Source: an uncultured Saprospiraceae bacterium
GTDB taxonomy: Bacteria > Bacteroidota > Bacteroidia > Chitinophagales > Saprospiraceae
NCBI GenBank assembly: GCA_937926205.1
Contig: CALEYL010000074.1
Span: 268,609-332,608, forward strand
Length of the DNA stretch: 64,000 bases
Direction: 5' to 3'
The position numbers were made by a program, and so were the translations under genes. Below, piece by piece: positions 19,994 to 28,671 of this stretch. The notes below the pieces were generated by a model, which ran no database searches, was not told the DNA's origin, and saw only the letters and a list, made by a program, of their open reading frames with translations. Within the stretch, counting starts at the first letter, position 1, and each line of letters begins with the position of its first letter.

Positions 19994-20833
19994 CTAAATC
20001 TCCATCCAATACCCTGTTCTTTCGTATTGAAAAATTGCCGCAAATTCCGAGCATTGGGGCAAATCGAGATAAGGATAGACAACTTTTGAAAGGTAAAGTC
20101 CCTGCGGATTGGCCGGACTGATAAATAGAGGCGGTTGTTTGCTGCGGAGGCATTGTTCAAATGTTGCCACGCTCATTTTTCCGGTTCCGATTTCCAAAAG
20201 CCGCCCCATGAGGATGCGGATCATCCCGGTCAGGAAACGGTTGGCGCTGATTTGAAACCGCAGCCGCTCGCCATTTTCGCTAATCCACAAATGAGCTGAA
20301 CTTACCTCACAGATGGTGTGCTCAAAACTCGCAGGAGATTTGCAAAAAGCATAATAATCTTTGTATAGCGGCAACAACGCAACCGCGGCTTTCATGCTTT
20401 TTAAATCAAGCTTAGCTTCGTAATAAAGGGCACTGCTGCCCTGCAGAAAAGGGTCTTTGGAAGTATGTATGAAATAGTCATAAGTACGCTGGGTGGCGTC
20501 GAAGCGGGCATGAGCCTGATCGTGGACAGGGATCATGGCAAAAATGGCAATATCGTTGGGCAGGGTCCGGTTGAGGTGATAAACCAGATCGGGGTCAAAG
20601 CCTTCTTCAAGGTCCGCATGAAAAAAATACTGGCTTGCGTGTACCTGTGCGTCTGTTCGTCCGCAACCATTCGCGCTGATTTCCGACTTAAGCACCTGTT
20701 TCAGGACACCTTCGATGATTTCCTGCACGCTCACAGCAGAAACCTGCCGTTGCCAGCCGTGGTAGTTCAGTCCTTTGTAAGCGATATGGAAGAAGTAGCG
20801 TTTGATGGGGCGAAGGTAAGCCCTGTATTCCAA
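19994..20833 (-). CDS. truA: tRNA pseudouridine(38-40) synthase TruA
   Basis: Converts uridines 38-40 of the tRNA anticodon arm to pseudouridine. The 279-residue protein has the family's catalytic motif GCGRTDAQVHASQYF, with the nucleophilic Asp61 (the general motif is GRTDAGVHA; a Gln replaces Gly here). Other matches are YFFHIAYKGLNYHGWQRQ at the N-terminus and RFQISANRFLTGMIRILMGRLLEIG near residue 205, the second half of the pseudo-symmetric fold. Length is close to the bacterial norm. The gene is on the minus strand, 113 bp downstream of the EI24 gene; an intergenic repeat separates the two. A later start would remove little, so the exact N-terminus is uncertain. Confidence 0.93.
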   Translation of the reverse strand: MEYRAYLRPIKRYFFHIAYKGLNYHGWQRQVSAVSVQEIIEGVLKQVLKSEISANGCGRTDAQVHASQYFFHADLEEGFDPDLVYHLNRTLPNDIAIFAMIPVHDQAHARFDATQRTYDYFIHTSKDPFLQGSSALYYEAKLDLKSMKAAVALLPLYKDYYAFCKSPASFEHTICEVSSAHLWISENGERLRFQISANRFLTGMIRILMGRLLEIGTGKMSVATFEQCLRSKQPPLFISPANPQGLYLSKVVYPYLDLPQCSEFAAIFQYERTGYWMEI

Positions 20834-20890
20834 ATCTTTTTGGGGATTTAGAAAAAGCAGTCGGTTTTCGGTAGTTGAATGATATAACCC

Positions 20891-20971
20891 TCTTCTTGCG
20901 CGGAGCTTGGTAACTGAGCGACGTCGAAGTTCCGGCCTCGTGTCTACTATTCCCGGGGCTTTGCCCCATCC
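20891..20971 (+). repeat. Intergenic GC-rich repeat, copy C
   Basis: Member of the repeat family at 12315, 19909 and 28672: CTTGCGCGGAG, then TTCCGGCCTCG, TGTCTACTATTCC and a GGGGCTTTGCCCC hairpin. Its right end overlaps the last codons of the EI24 gene, so the hairpin encodes the tail GAKPRE on the minus strand. Confidence 0.55.
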
Positions 20972-21693
20972 CTCACCCGCTTCAACACCTCGGGTGTAGC
21001 CGCCGCCGTCGCCAGTGGCAAAGCAAACAAAAAGCCAATGCCCGTAAACAACAGCAAGAGAAAGACCGTCCCATTCCCTATGGTAAAACCGCGGTGCTGG
21101 CGTACAAAGTGCACACTGTCACGCACTTTGTAATAGCGTTCAAGGGTATAATCCATATTTCCAAAACCGGCGTAATAGGCCTGTACAAAAAAGATGGCAA
21201 CGGCCATAAAAGGACTAAAAACCGGAATCAGGCCCAACAACAGGAGCAGGAAAGTGTACAACAACTCCTGAATGATGTTGCGCAAAGACAGGTGAATGCC
21301 GCGCAGCAGTTCCTGCCAGGCTTTGGTCAGGCTGAACGGCACAGACTGCCCGGTGGCCATTCGTTTTTCAATATTTTCAGACAGAAAACTCATAAAAGGG
21401 GAAGCCAGCGCCATGACGAGTTGCTTAAAAACAATCATTCCGGCGGCGGCAATGAGCACAACGCCAAAAACATGGCCGATGCGCAGGAGGGTGTCTTTAC
21501 CCCAGTTAAAAGGCCAAAGTGCCCCAATCCACCCACCAACGTCATCAGACCAAAACCAGACTGCCTCAAAAATCAGAAAGCCCAGTAGCGCACTGATAAG
21601 TCCGGGAATAAGCGCAAATTTCCAAAGCTTGTAGTGCGTCAGGATACGGATGCCGTTTGCATAAGCAGTGATTCCTTTAATAAAACCCATCAT
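20947..21693 (-). CDS. EI24/CysZ-like integral membrane protein
   Basis: Predicted inner-membrane protein of about 248 residues with at least four hydrophobic segments (around residues 27-47, 75-95, 145-175 and 210-235). It shows the EI24/CysZ family layout: MMGFIKGITAYANGIRIL near the start, then ELLRGIHLSLRNIIQELLYTFLLLLLGLIP and an internal YYAGFGNMDYTLERY region. CysZ members carry sulfate; EI24 members in Bacteroidota are not characterised, so no substrate is assigned. I use ATG 21693 and not the longer TTG-initiated frame, because it gives the normal N-terminus. The last six codons are formed by a copy of an intergenic repeat. Confidence 0.8.
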   Translation of the reverse strand: MMGFIKGITAYANGIRILTHYKLWKFALIPGLISALLGFLIFEAVWFWSDDVGGWIGALWPFNWGKDTLLRIGHVFGVVLIAAAGMIVFKQLVMALASPFMSFLSENIEKRMATGQSVPFSLTKAWQELLRGIHLSLRNIIQELLYTFLLLLLGLIPVFSPFMAVAIFFVQAYYAGFGNMDYTLERYYKVRDSVHFVRQHRGFTIGNGTVFLLLLFTGIGFLFALPLATAAATPEVLKRVRDGAKPRE

Positions 21694-21876
21694 GTTCAAA
21701 TATTTTATGGACGCTAATATCCGACTGAATGTCAACTAAAGTAAAGTAATTCTGCAGGCATTTTCTTTTTTTCGACGACAACCCATTTAACTTGAGTACA
21801 ATTCCGTCGCCTTCATTTGCGTTTATCTTCGTAATTTTCCCCACTGAAAGCACATAAGCACAACACGACGCCATCC

Positions 21877-24800
21877 GTGAAACATCTGATACCGCATTAC
21901 ATTCAGGATCAATTTTTAAGCGACCGTCAAACCGGCGCATTCCGGGCTTATACCATGTTTGTCGATCTGTCCGGTTTTACGCCGCTTATGGACGTATTGG
22001 CCCGGGAAGGAAGCAGGGGCGCCGAACAAATGTCGGTTATCCTCAACGATATCTTCGCGCCATTGGTGCGTTTGGTTTACACCAAAGGAGGCTTCATTCC
22101 CTATTTTGCCGGTGACGCATTCATTGCCGTTTTTCCGGAAGGCGCTCCCGACGTCAATGCACGGGAGGCTCTTTTTGCTGCTGTTCAGGCGCGCAATATG
22201 TTCAGTCAGCGTGCTTTCCGCTTCGGTGAATTTACCATCGGCATTAAAATCGGCCTCGCTTACGGCGACGTAGAATGGGGCATCGTTGGCGACCAGCACA
22301 AGTCCTTTTACTTTCGCGGAAAGGGCATAGACCAATGTACTGCCTGCCAGATCCGGGCGCAGAATCAAGACATCGTGCTCGATGCTTTCTGGCGTGAACA
22401 GGCAGGACCGTACATCATACCGCTGGAGGAATTGGACGAATCGTTTTATCGGGTCAGCGGCAATATTCCTATTGTAGAAACGCCCCTGCGCGTGTCCGAT
22501 TTGCCATTGCTGGATGAAGCCGTAGGTTTAAAATTTCTGCCGGCCCCGCTGCTGGAGCACAAAGGCGAGGGAGAATTCCGTACCGTTATTGCGGTGTTTT
22601 TGTCCTTTACCGGGTTGAAAAGCCATGAAGCGCTCAACGAGTTTGCTACGGTCATTCTCAATCAGGTCAATAATTTTTCCGGCTACTTCAAAGAAATTGA
22701 CTTCAGCGACAAAGGCGGGGTCATCGTGGTGTTTTTCGGCGCGCCGATTTCATTTGAAAACAATACCGACCGGGCCATTGAATTTTTGCTGGCCATTTGG
22801 GAAGAGCTGCATTATCTCAAACAATCAACCGGAGCAGAATACAGGGCAGGTGTTACCCTCGGCACGGCTTACACCGGCATCGTGGGCGGCGAAGAGCGCT
22901 GTCAGTATGCCGCGGTCGGCAATCGCATCAACCTGGCGGCGCGCATCATGACGCATGCCGATTGGGGGGATGTACTGGTCGATGGCGAAGTACACAAAAA
23001 CCGCCATTTCAGATTTCAGCACAAAGGCGACATTAAATACAAAGGCATTAAGGGCAATATCCCGACCTTCAAGCTCATTGGCCGCGACTACGACAACATG
23101 CCTGTTTATACGGGAACCATGGTGGGACGCCAGGCGGAGTTGGAACAGCTGTTTTCTTTTGCCAAACCGCTGCTCGACAACCGTCCTGCAGGTCTTGCTT
23201 ATATTTATGGGGAGGCGGGCATCGGCAAAAGCCGGGTCGCCTACGAATTGCGCCAGTTGCTGGCAGAACAAGGTCTGACGGAGTGGCACCAATGCCAGTC
23301 GGACCAGATTCTGCGCAAACCATTTAACCCCTTTGTCTATTTTCTCAAAAACTACTTTGACCAGTCGCCCGACCGATCGCTGGCAGCCAACCGGGACTAT
23401 TTTGAAGCCAGGCGCCAGGCACTGCTGGCTAACCTTTCCGAATTGGAAAACAATGCTGAAGCAGCCTACGTTTCCCGTGAATTACAGCGAACGCAATCGG
23501 TGCTCGCAGCCCTTATCGGCATCAACTACCCTGACTCGCTCTGGGAACAGTTAGACGCGAAAGGTCGCTACCAGAATTCCATTTCAGCCATCATCAACCT
23601 CATTGCTGCAGAAGCCCTGCTGCGCCCATTGGTGCTGGAACTCGAAGACGGTCACTGGATTGACGACAGCTCCCGTGAATTGCTCCACGAGCTGGTTCGC
23701 AGCATGAACCGCCATCGCATGCTCCTGCTAATCACTTCGCGCTACCTTGACGATGGCGCCAAACCGGTCATTCTGGATGAAAACCTGGTAAAATCACTCG
23801 GCGTAGGGCAACTGGAAATCAACCTCAACGTCCTGCAACCGGAATCCGTGCGTGCTTTTGCGGAAGCCAGATTGGGAGGGCCGATCAGCGAGCCTTTTTT
23901 CGACTTGCTGCTGCGTGCCACCAACAGCAATCCATTTTACCTCGAACAGGTACTGGAATACTTCACAGAAAGCGAGGTACTGGATTATGTACAAGGCTTG
24001 TGGACCATTAAAGACAACAACATAAAGCTGTCCGATTCCATCAATTCCATTTTGACGGCCCGTATTGACCGCTTATCGGCCCTCGTTCGCGAAACCGTGA
24101 AGGCGGCTGCTGTCATCGGCCGGGAATTTGAGTTGCCGGTACTTTCGGAAGTGATGAAAACGCAGGAGGAATTTATTCTTCGCAATGGCAATTCCCAGGT
24201 GTTGCTCAAAGAGCAGGTGAAAACCGCTGAAGAAAGCCAGATCTGGCAAGCCATGAATGAGCTTCGCTATATTTTCAGGCATTCTTTACTGCGCGAGGCC
24301 GCCTACAGCATGCAATTGCGCGTGCGCCTGCAACAACTCCACCAGCTGATCGCTGAAGCCATTGAGCGCCTCTATGCCGACAACATTGAGGAGCGCTACG
24401 TTGACCTGGCTTTCCACTATGAACAAGCCGGGGTTTTTGACAAAACCTGCCAGTATTTGCGCAAAGCAGCCGACTACTCCAAGCGCAATTACCAAAACCA
24501 GCAGGCACTTGATTACTACGAAAAACTGCTCAAAAAATTAGGGCGCCAGAGCGATGTGGTTGATCAAATCCGGACTTACATCAAAAAAGGTAAAGTACTG
24601 GAACTGATCGGACAGTGGGACGAGTGTGAACAAACTTATGAGAAAGCGCTCGGGCTGGCGAAAAAATCGCGTGATGTCGTTTTGCTGGGTCAGGCCAATA
24701 ACAACCTCGGCAACCTGCTCATGTTGCGCGGCGATTATCCCAAGGCCATGAACTACCTGCAAATTTCGGCCGGCCTGTTCGAATCTATCGAAGATGAACT

Positions 24801-25917
24801 TGGATCGGCACGCGTTTACGGCAACCTCGGAAACCTTTGGTTCCGGCAAGGCAAATACGGCGAAGCCATGACCTATTTTGAGCGCAGCATCGAACTGGGA
24901 TATACCCGTACCGGCACTGCCGGGAGCGCTCAAATCGTTGCCAACCTGGGTCTGACTTATATGAACCAGGGGAAATACGACGAAGGCATCCGCTGCCAGG
25001 AAGTGCAATTGGACATTTGCCGCCGCCAAAACGACAAGCAAGGGATGGCTACCCTGTACACCAATATGGGTATCGTTTATTTCGAAAAAGGCGATTACGA
25101 CAATGCCCTGAACTGCTACGAACAGGGGCTTGCCCTGAGCGAAGAACTGGGCAACAAACAGCTCACTTCCATCGCCATAGGTTGTATCGGTAGTGTTTAC
25201 GAACGCAAAGGCAAGTATGATAAAGCCATGGAGTTGTTCCGGGAAGACCTGGAACTGTGCGAAGAACTGGGCGACAAACAGGGCATCGCCATCGCTCTCG
25301 GACTGATCGGCGAACTGTACAGTGTCAAAGGCGATTTTTACTTAGCCATTGACTACCTGCAGAAAAATCTGATGCTTTGTGAAGAATTGGGTTACCAGAA
25401 GGGCATTGCCAAAGCTGTAAATACGCTGGGAGATGTTTTCTATTACACAGGTGAATACGAGCGTTCCCTGAAACACTACAACCGGGCCATCGAGATTACC
25501 CGCAAAATCAACAACCTCCTGGTGCTGGGCTCCAGTCTCGTGGAAAAAGGCATGGTCCTGCTGGAAATGGGCAATCTGGAATTGCTGGAAGAAACGCTGA
25601 AAGATGCGATGTCCATTGCCCACAGCCTTGGGAATCCCGATTTGCTTTTCGAAGCAGAATTGCTGAATGCACGTACGCACACGCTGCACGGCAGAAAAAC
25701 AGAGGCCGGCAAACTGCTCTATCAGATGCTCAACCTTTATACCGATCCGGATAAATTAGCGGCCATTTATTATGTCCTTTTCCGACTGGAACCGGATAAT
25801 CCCACTTATAAAAAAGAAGCCATTGCCCGCTATGAGGCGTTGTACAAAGACACGGCGAAATATATCTTCAGCAGAAGGCTCGGCATCATGCGGGAGTGGG
25901 GGAAGGATAGGAAATAA
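21877..25917 (+). CDS. Tandem class III nucleotide cyclase fused to AAA ATPase and TPR domains (soluble adenylyl cyclase-like)
   Basis: Large cytoplasmic signalling protein of 1346 residues; no membrane segment. The GTG start at 21877 is needed, since the next methionine would cut into the cyclase. Domain C1 (about 22-195) keeps the two metal-binding aspartates (FVDLSGFT Asp30; YFAGD Asp80) but has Asp152 and Ala156 where the Asn/Arg pair should be. Domain C2 (about 233-400) lacks both metal aspartates (FLSFTG; GAP at 288-290) but keeps Lys279 and Asn352/Arg356 (GNRINLAARI). Together they can form one complete active site. A STAND/AAA-type NTPase follows (Walker A GEAGIGKS, 445-452; Walker B-like LVLELEDGHW near 589), then TPR repeats from about 830 to 1310. 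The order matches animal soluble adenylyl cyclase. cAMP as product is inferred: Lys279 is kept but Ala345 replaces the partner Thr. Confidence 0.88.
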   Translation: MKHLIPHYIQDQFLSDRQTGAFRAYTMFVDLSGFTPLMDVLAREGSRGAEQMSVILNDIFAPLVRLVYTKGGFIPYFAGDAFIAVFPEGAPDVNAREALFAAVQARNMFSQRAFRFGEFTIGIKIGLAYGDVEWGIVGDQHKSFYFRGKGIDQCTACQIRAQNQDIVLDAFWREQAGPYIIPLEELDESFYRVSGNIPIVETPLRVSDLPLLDEAVGLKFLPAPLLEHKGEGEFRTVIAVFLSFTGLKSHEALNEFATVILNQVNNFSGYFKEIDFSDKGGVIVVFFGAPISFENNTDRAIEFLLAIWEELHYLKQSTGAEYRAGVTLGTAYTGIVGGEERCQYAAVGNRINLAARIMTHADWGDVLVDGEVHKNRHFRFQHKGDIKYKGIKGNIPTFKLIGRDYDNMPVYTGTMVGRQAELEQLFSFAKPLLDNRPAGLAYIYGEAGIGKSRVAYELRQLLAEQGLTEWHQCQSDQILRKPFNPFVYFLKNYFDQSPDRSLAANRDYFEARRQALLANLSELENNAEAAYVSRELQRTQSVLAALIGINYPDSLWEQLDAKGRYQNSISAIINLIAAEALLRPLVLELEDGHWIDDSSRELLHELVRSMNRHRMLLLITSRYLDDGAKPVILDENLVKSLGVGQLEINLNVLQPESVRAFAEARLGGPISEPFFDLLLRATNSNPFYLEQVLEYFTESEVLDYVQGLWTIKDNNIKLSDSINSILTARIDRLSALVRETVKAAAVIGREFELPVLSEVMKTQEEFILRNGNSQVLLKEQVKTAEESQIWQAMNELRYIFRHSLLREAAYSMQLRVRLQQLHQLIAEAIERLYADNIEERYVDLAFHYEQAGVFDKTCQYLRKAADYSKRNYQNQQALDYYEKLLKKLGRQSDVVDQIRTYIKKGKVLELIGQWDECEQTYEKALGLAKKSRDVVLLGQANNNLGNLLMLRGDYPKAMNYLQISAGLFESIEDELGSARVYGNLGNLWFRQGKYGEAMTYFERSIELGYTRTGTAGSAQIVANLGLTYMNQGKYDEGIRCQEVQLDICRRQNDKQGMATLYTNMGIVYFEKGDYDNALNCYEQGLALSEELGNKQLTSIAIGCIGSVYERKGKYDKAMELFREDLELCEELGDKQGIAIALGLIGELYSVKGDFYLAIDYLQKNLMLCEELGYQKGIAKAVNTLGDVFYYTGEYERSLKHYNRAIEITRKINNLLVLGSSLVEKGMVLLEMGNLELLEETLKDAMSIAHSLGNPDLLFEAELLNARTHTLHGRKTEAGKLLYQMLNLYTDPDKLAAIYYVLFRLEPDNPTYKKEAIARYEALYKDTAKYIFSRRLGIMREWGKDRK

Positions 25918-25922
25918 CAGGT

Positions 25923-26681
25923 ATGAAAATTCAATATTGCTCCGATCTGCATCTGGAATTCCTGGACAATAAAAAATTTCTCAAAAACAAGCCCCTCAAG
26001 CCGGAAGGCGAAATTCTTCTGCTGGCGGGCGATGTTGTTTTGATTAAATTGATTGGCGAGCACGATGATTTTTTTGATTATCTCGCCGATCATTTTGAAG
26101 CAACTTACTGGGTTCCCGGCAACCACGAATACTACCATTGGGATTTGGCTAAAGTCGAAAACCCCTTGTTTGAAAAAATCAGGAATAATGTTTTTCTGCT
26201 GAACAACCAGGTAGTCGAATACAAAAATGTCGAGCTCATTTTCAGCACCCTTTGGAGTCATATCCCGCCACAACACGAATGGATTGTTCAACAGAATATG
26301 GGCGATTTTGAATGGATCAAAAACGAAGGCAGGAGGTTTACCACAACTGATTTTAATGCCCTGCACCAAGCCGACCTCGCGTTCATCCGGGCCTCGCTGG
26401 ACAAACCAACCGACCTGCAACGCATCATCGTGACCCACCATGTGCCAACGCTGATGCACTACCCCGAGCAGTACAGAAACAGTGTTATCAATTGCGGGTT
26501 TGTGACGGAACTGCATGATTTCATCGAAAGCAGCCAGGCCGCTTACTGGCTATACGGGCATCATCACTGTAATACGCCAGACTTTAAAATCGGGAATACG
26601 ACCCTGCTTACCAATCAGTTGGGTTATGTTTTTAAAAAGGAATACGATTTATTCAATCCTTCAGCCGTCATTCCTGTTTGA
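25923..26681 (+). CDS. Calcineurin-like metallophosphoesterase
   Basis: Predicted cytoplasmic metal-dependent phosphoesterase, 252 residues. All five metal-binding blocks are visible: SDLHLEF near the N-terminus, LLAGDVV, GNHEYYHWD, TTHHVP-type segment (VTHHVPT) and YGHHH near the C-terminus. The substrate cannot be told from sequence; the family includes phosphodiesterases, nucleotidases and protein phosphatases. The start lies 5 bp after the stop of the cyclase gene, so the two are almost surely cotranscribed. A cyclic-nucleotide phosphodiesterase paired with the cyclase is an attractive reading, but the sequence alone does not show it. Confidence 0.85.
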   Translation: MKIQYCSDLHLEFLDNKKFLKNKPLKPEGEILLLAGDVVLIKLIGEHDDFFDYLADHFEATYWVPGNHEYYHWDLAKVENPLFEKIRNNVFLLNNQVVEYKNVELIFSTLWSHIPPQHEWIVQQNMGDFEWIKNEGRRFTTTDFNALHQADLAFIRASLDKPTDLQRIIVTHHVPTLMHYPEQYRNSVINCGFVTELHDFIESSQAAYWLYGHHHCNTPDFKIGNTTLLTNQLGYVFKKEYDLFNPSAVIPV

Positions 26682-26689
26682 ATACAGGT

Positions 26690-27103
26690 TTATGCTTCTT
26701 CAGGCATCAGGTTTTCTGAATCGTCAGACGGGATTATACTACTGAAAACATCCGCGATTTCGGCGCCAAACGTCCTTATGGCTTCAGGATTATTGGCAAT
26801 CAGGCTGGTAACACCAAACTGCAAAGTTGCACCAAAGAGTTTTTTCAGCGGACTATCCGATTTTTCTTCAAATATTATTTGGGTAAGGTATCCGGTAGCC
26901 AGGCCCAGGCCTGTGCTGAGGAGATGGTTCTTAATATCGGTGGATTCAGTTACTTCCTTAAAGGTGTTTTTGATCAGATTGACAGGCTTCAGGCTTTCAC
27001 AAATCGCATAAAAATTTTCTTTCAGTATTTGTGTTTCTTCCGCCTGCCTTGTTTCCAATTGCAGGATGGCTGCGTTTAGATCAGTTCCGGATCGGATATC
27101 CAT
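26690..27103 (-). CDS. Small conserved hypothetical protein, third gene of a membrane-protein cluster
   Basis: 137 residues, function unknown. The N-terminal half is helical and charged (LNAAILQLETRQAEETQILKEN), then a moderately hydrophobic stretch (about 68-105, LLSTGLGLATGYLTQIIFEE ... LFGATLQFGVTSLIANNPEAI) that could insert in or touch the membrane, and an acidic tail. It follows the holin-like gene by 8 bp on the minus strand, so they share a transcript. Such trios (YtxH-like, holin-like, third small protein) are frequent in Bacteroidota. It is convergent with the phosphoesterase gene, with only 8 bp between stops. Confidence 0.65.
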   Translation of the reverse strand: MDIRSGTDLNAAILQLETRQAEETQILKENFYAICESLKPVNLIKNTFKEVTESTDIKNHLLSTGLGLATGYLTQIIFEEKSDSPLKKLFGATLQFGVTSLIANNPEAIRTFGAEIADVFSSIIPSDDSENLMPEEA

Positions 27104-27111
27104 GGTGTTTT

Positions 27112-27447
27112 CTATTTTTGAAGCATTTCCAAGATAAGCTTGTCAGCGATCGACTTTTTTAGCCATTTTTGAAGGGTGTATTTAAATACTACACCAACCA
27201 TAAGGTAAAATAATGCGACAATAAAAAAGCCGTAATAGGATTTGCCGAGCAAATCACCCAGCATCAACGAAATGCCAACGCTTAATACAAACGCAAACAG
27301 GGAAATCACGAGCATGAAAATCAGTTTGGATAATAGCGCGCTTATGACAACTGTTACGCCTTCCAGCAATTTGAGTTTTGAAAGCTCATAGGTTGTTTTG
27401 CCGTAGGCTTCAGCATTCTCTATCAAAGATTCAACCAGATTTTCCAT
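27112..27447 (-). CDS. Small membrane protein, phage holin (holin-X)-like family
   Basis: 111 residues with two clear membrane helices (about 34-58 and 66-92) flanked by amphipathic, charged helices: MENLVESLIENAEAYGKTTYELSKLK at the start and KWLKKSIADKLILEMLQK at the end. This layout is that of the 'phage holin family'/DUF1469-type small membrane proteins, which despite the name are chromosomal genes often near YtxH-like proteins. No phage gene is nearby. A general role in the envelope or stress response is inferred from neighbours only. Confidence 0.7.
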   Translation of the reverse strand: MENLVESLIENAEAYGKTTYELSKLKLLEGVTVVISALLSKLIFMLVISLFAFVLSVGISLMLGDLLGKSYYGFFIVALFYLMVGVVFKYTLQKWLKKSIADKLILEMLQK

Positions 27448-27557
27448 TTTGTTTGTGTAATAGGTAAGAAGCGTAGTGCCCTTTTTTGAACATTACGCCG
27501 AACTGAAGTTGATGTTGTAACTGTTTGCAGGAACCCTACCTGCCGCAGCAAGAAGTA

Positions 27558-27590
27558 ATCAACAACAGGTGTGAGGCGCCTGTCGTTGAT
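27558..27590 (-). terminator. Hairpin after the YtxH-like gene
   Basis: ATCAACAACAGG (27558-27569) pairs with CCTGTCGTTGAT (27579-27590) with one mismatch. On the minus strand it lies 24 bp past the YtxH stop and 110 bp before the holin-like gene. It may attenuate transcription between the two genes; the following T-tract is weak. Confidence 0.45.
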
Positions 27591-27613
27591 TAACCCTGCC
27601 AAAAGCCAGCTAC

Positions 27614-27898
27614 TTATTTGTCTTTAGCGCCTGCAAGTAGTGCTTCTTCGGATTTTTCCATCTTCGCTTTACCGTTAGCCACAATTTGCTCAGCGTCTTT
27701 TTTTACGGTTTCGACTTTTCGGGTGATCTGGCCGATTAATTTATTGAACTTATGTTCCACATCACCGACAAATTCATCCTTTTTCTTTGCAATTTTTTTT
27801 CGTGTAGCCGTACCTTTATCAGGTGCAAATAAAACGCCCAATGTGGCACCAACAGCAACACTTGTAAATGCGATTAATATTGCTTTCCCAGTATTCAT
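27614..27898 (-). CDS. YtxH-like small membrane-anchored protein
   Basis: 94 residues from ATG 27898 (MNTGKAILIAFTSVAVGA). One N-terminal membrane helix with the YtxH signature GATLGVLFAPDKGTATRKK, then a basic, helical coiled-coil-like tail (VEHKFNKLIGQITRKVETVKKDAEQ). YtxH proteins are linked to general stress in Bacillus. The frame is open upstream to 27961 but that extension places charged residues ahead of the anchor and is unlikely. On the minus strand upstream there is TTTTG followed 17 bp later by TATATTTT, a fair promoter match. First gene of the three-gene cluster. Confidence 0.75.
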   Translation of the reverse strand: MNTGKAILIAFTSVAVGATLGVLFAPDKGTATRKKIAKKKDEFVGDVEHKFNKLIGQITRKVETVKKDAEQIVANGKAKMEKSEEALLAGAKDK

Positions 27899-28272
27899 AA
27901 TTTCAGATTTTAAAGGTGATAAAATATATAATAGATTATTTTTTGCAAAACACAGACGCATTTAATCAAATGAATCATTTAATTAAATAAGTTGTAAAAA
28001 AAAACGACAGATAAGAATTGCCTGATGTTGTTGATTTCGGCTGTTAAAAGCCCAGACTGGAGTCCACTAATAATAAATGGATTTCTATTGCCGGTAGCAA
28101 ACGTGTTATTTATTAAACGGCGGCAATATTAAAAATGTTTTAAATTAAGGTAATTTACTTTAAATTAAAAAAAATCGGATAATTAAATTTTGCAAAAAAT
28201 GCCCCAACTATTCTGGAAAACGCCCCCGTCTTAGAAGGTGTCAACCAAAACACAAAATCAAAAAAGTGGGGT
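27899..28272. other. AT-rich divergent intergenic region (374 bp)
   Basis: Separates the YtxH cluster from the lipoprotein gene. Very AT-rich with runs such as TTTAATTAAATAAG. It presumably holds both promoters. I see no coding potential, repeat or RNA gene. Confidence 0.55.
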
Positions 28273-28671
28273 ATGAAAAACAAATGGATCCAATTTGCCG
28301 GCCTTTGCCTCCTGCTCTTGTCGATGTCTTGCCATCAGGAAGAAGATTGTGTACATCCTGCGGGAATAACCGGAGAATGGATTTGGGTAAAATCAATCGG
28401 CGGATTTGGCGGCTGGACACTTACCCCGGAAACTGAAAACATCATCAGAAAACTAAAAATTGATGATTTTACCTTTGAAGCATACGTCAATGATTCTCTC
28501 GTGTTCCAATCAGCATATGATCTTGAAATGAGACCCGATACTTTTTGGGGAACAAACCGCTACATTCAATTCGAAACCGGAGGAGAACAGGCCTTCCTCA
28601 TCGATGGAAACAAGCTTGAACTATTTGATCTGTGCTTCGATTGTTTTAATCACGAATATAAAAGGAAATAG
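28273..28671 (+). CDS. Small lipoprotein, unknown function
   Basis: 132 residues with a lipoprotein signal peptide (LCLLLLSMSCHQEED; lipidated cysteine at residue 20). After the cysteine come acidic residues, then a beta-rich domain with ITGEWIWVKSIGGFGGWTLTPET, a pattern common to small lipocalin-like Bacteroidota lipoproteins. Two cysteines near the end (LCFDCFNHEY) may form a disulfide. No neighbour suggests a role. The stop codon abuts intergenic repeat copy D. Confidence 0.65.
   Translation: MKNKWIQFAGLCLLLLSMSCHQEEDCVHPAGITGEWIWVKSIGGFGGWTLTPETENIIRKLKIDDFTFEAYVNDSLVFQSAYDLEMRPDTFWGTNRYIQFETGGEQAFLIDGNKLELFDLCFDCFNHEYKRK

Noticed and set aside
21877..23100. Two independently active cyclase domains
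   Set aside because: Each domain is missing residues needed for catalysis; only the pair is complete.
27112..27447. Prophage remnant suggested by the holin-like protein
   Set aside because: No phage structural, lysis or integrase gene nearby; this family is usually chromosomal.
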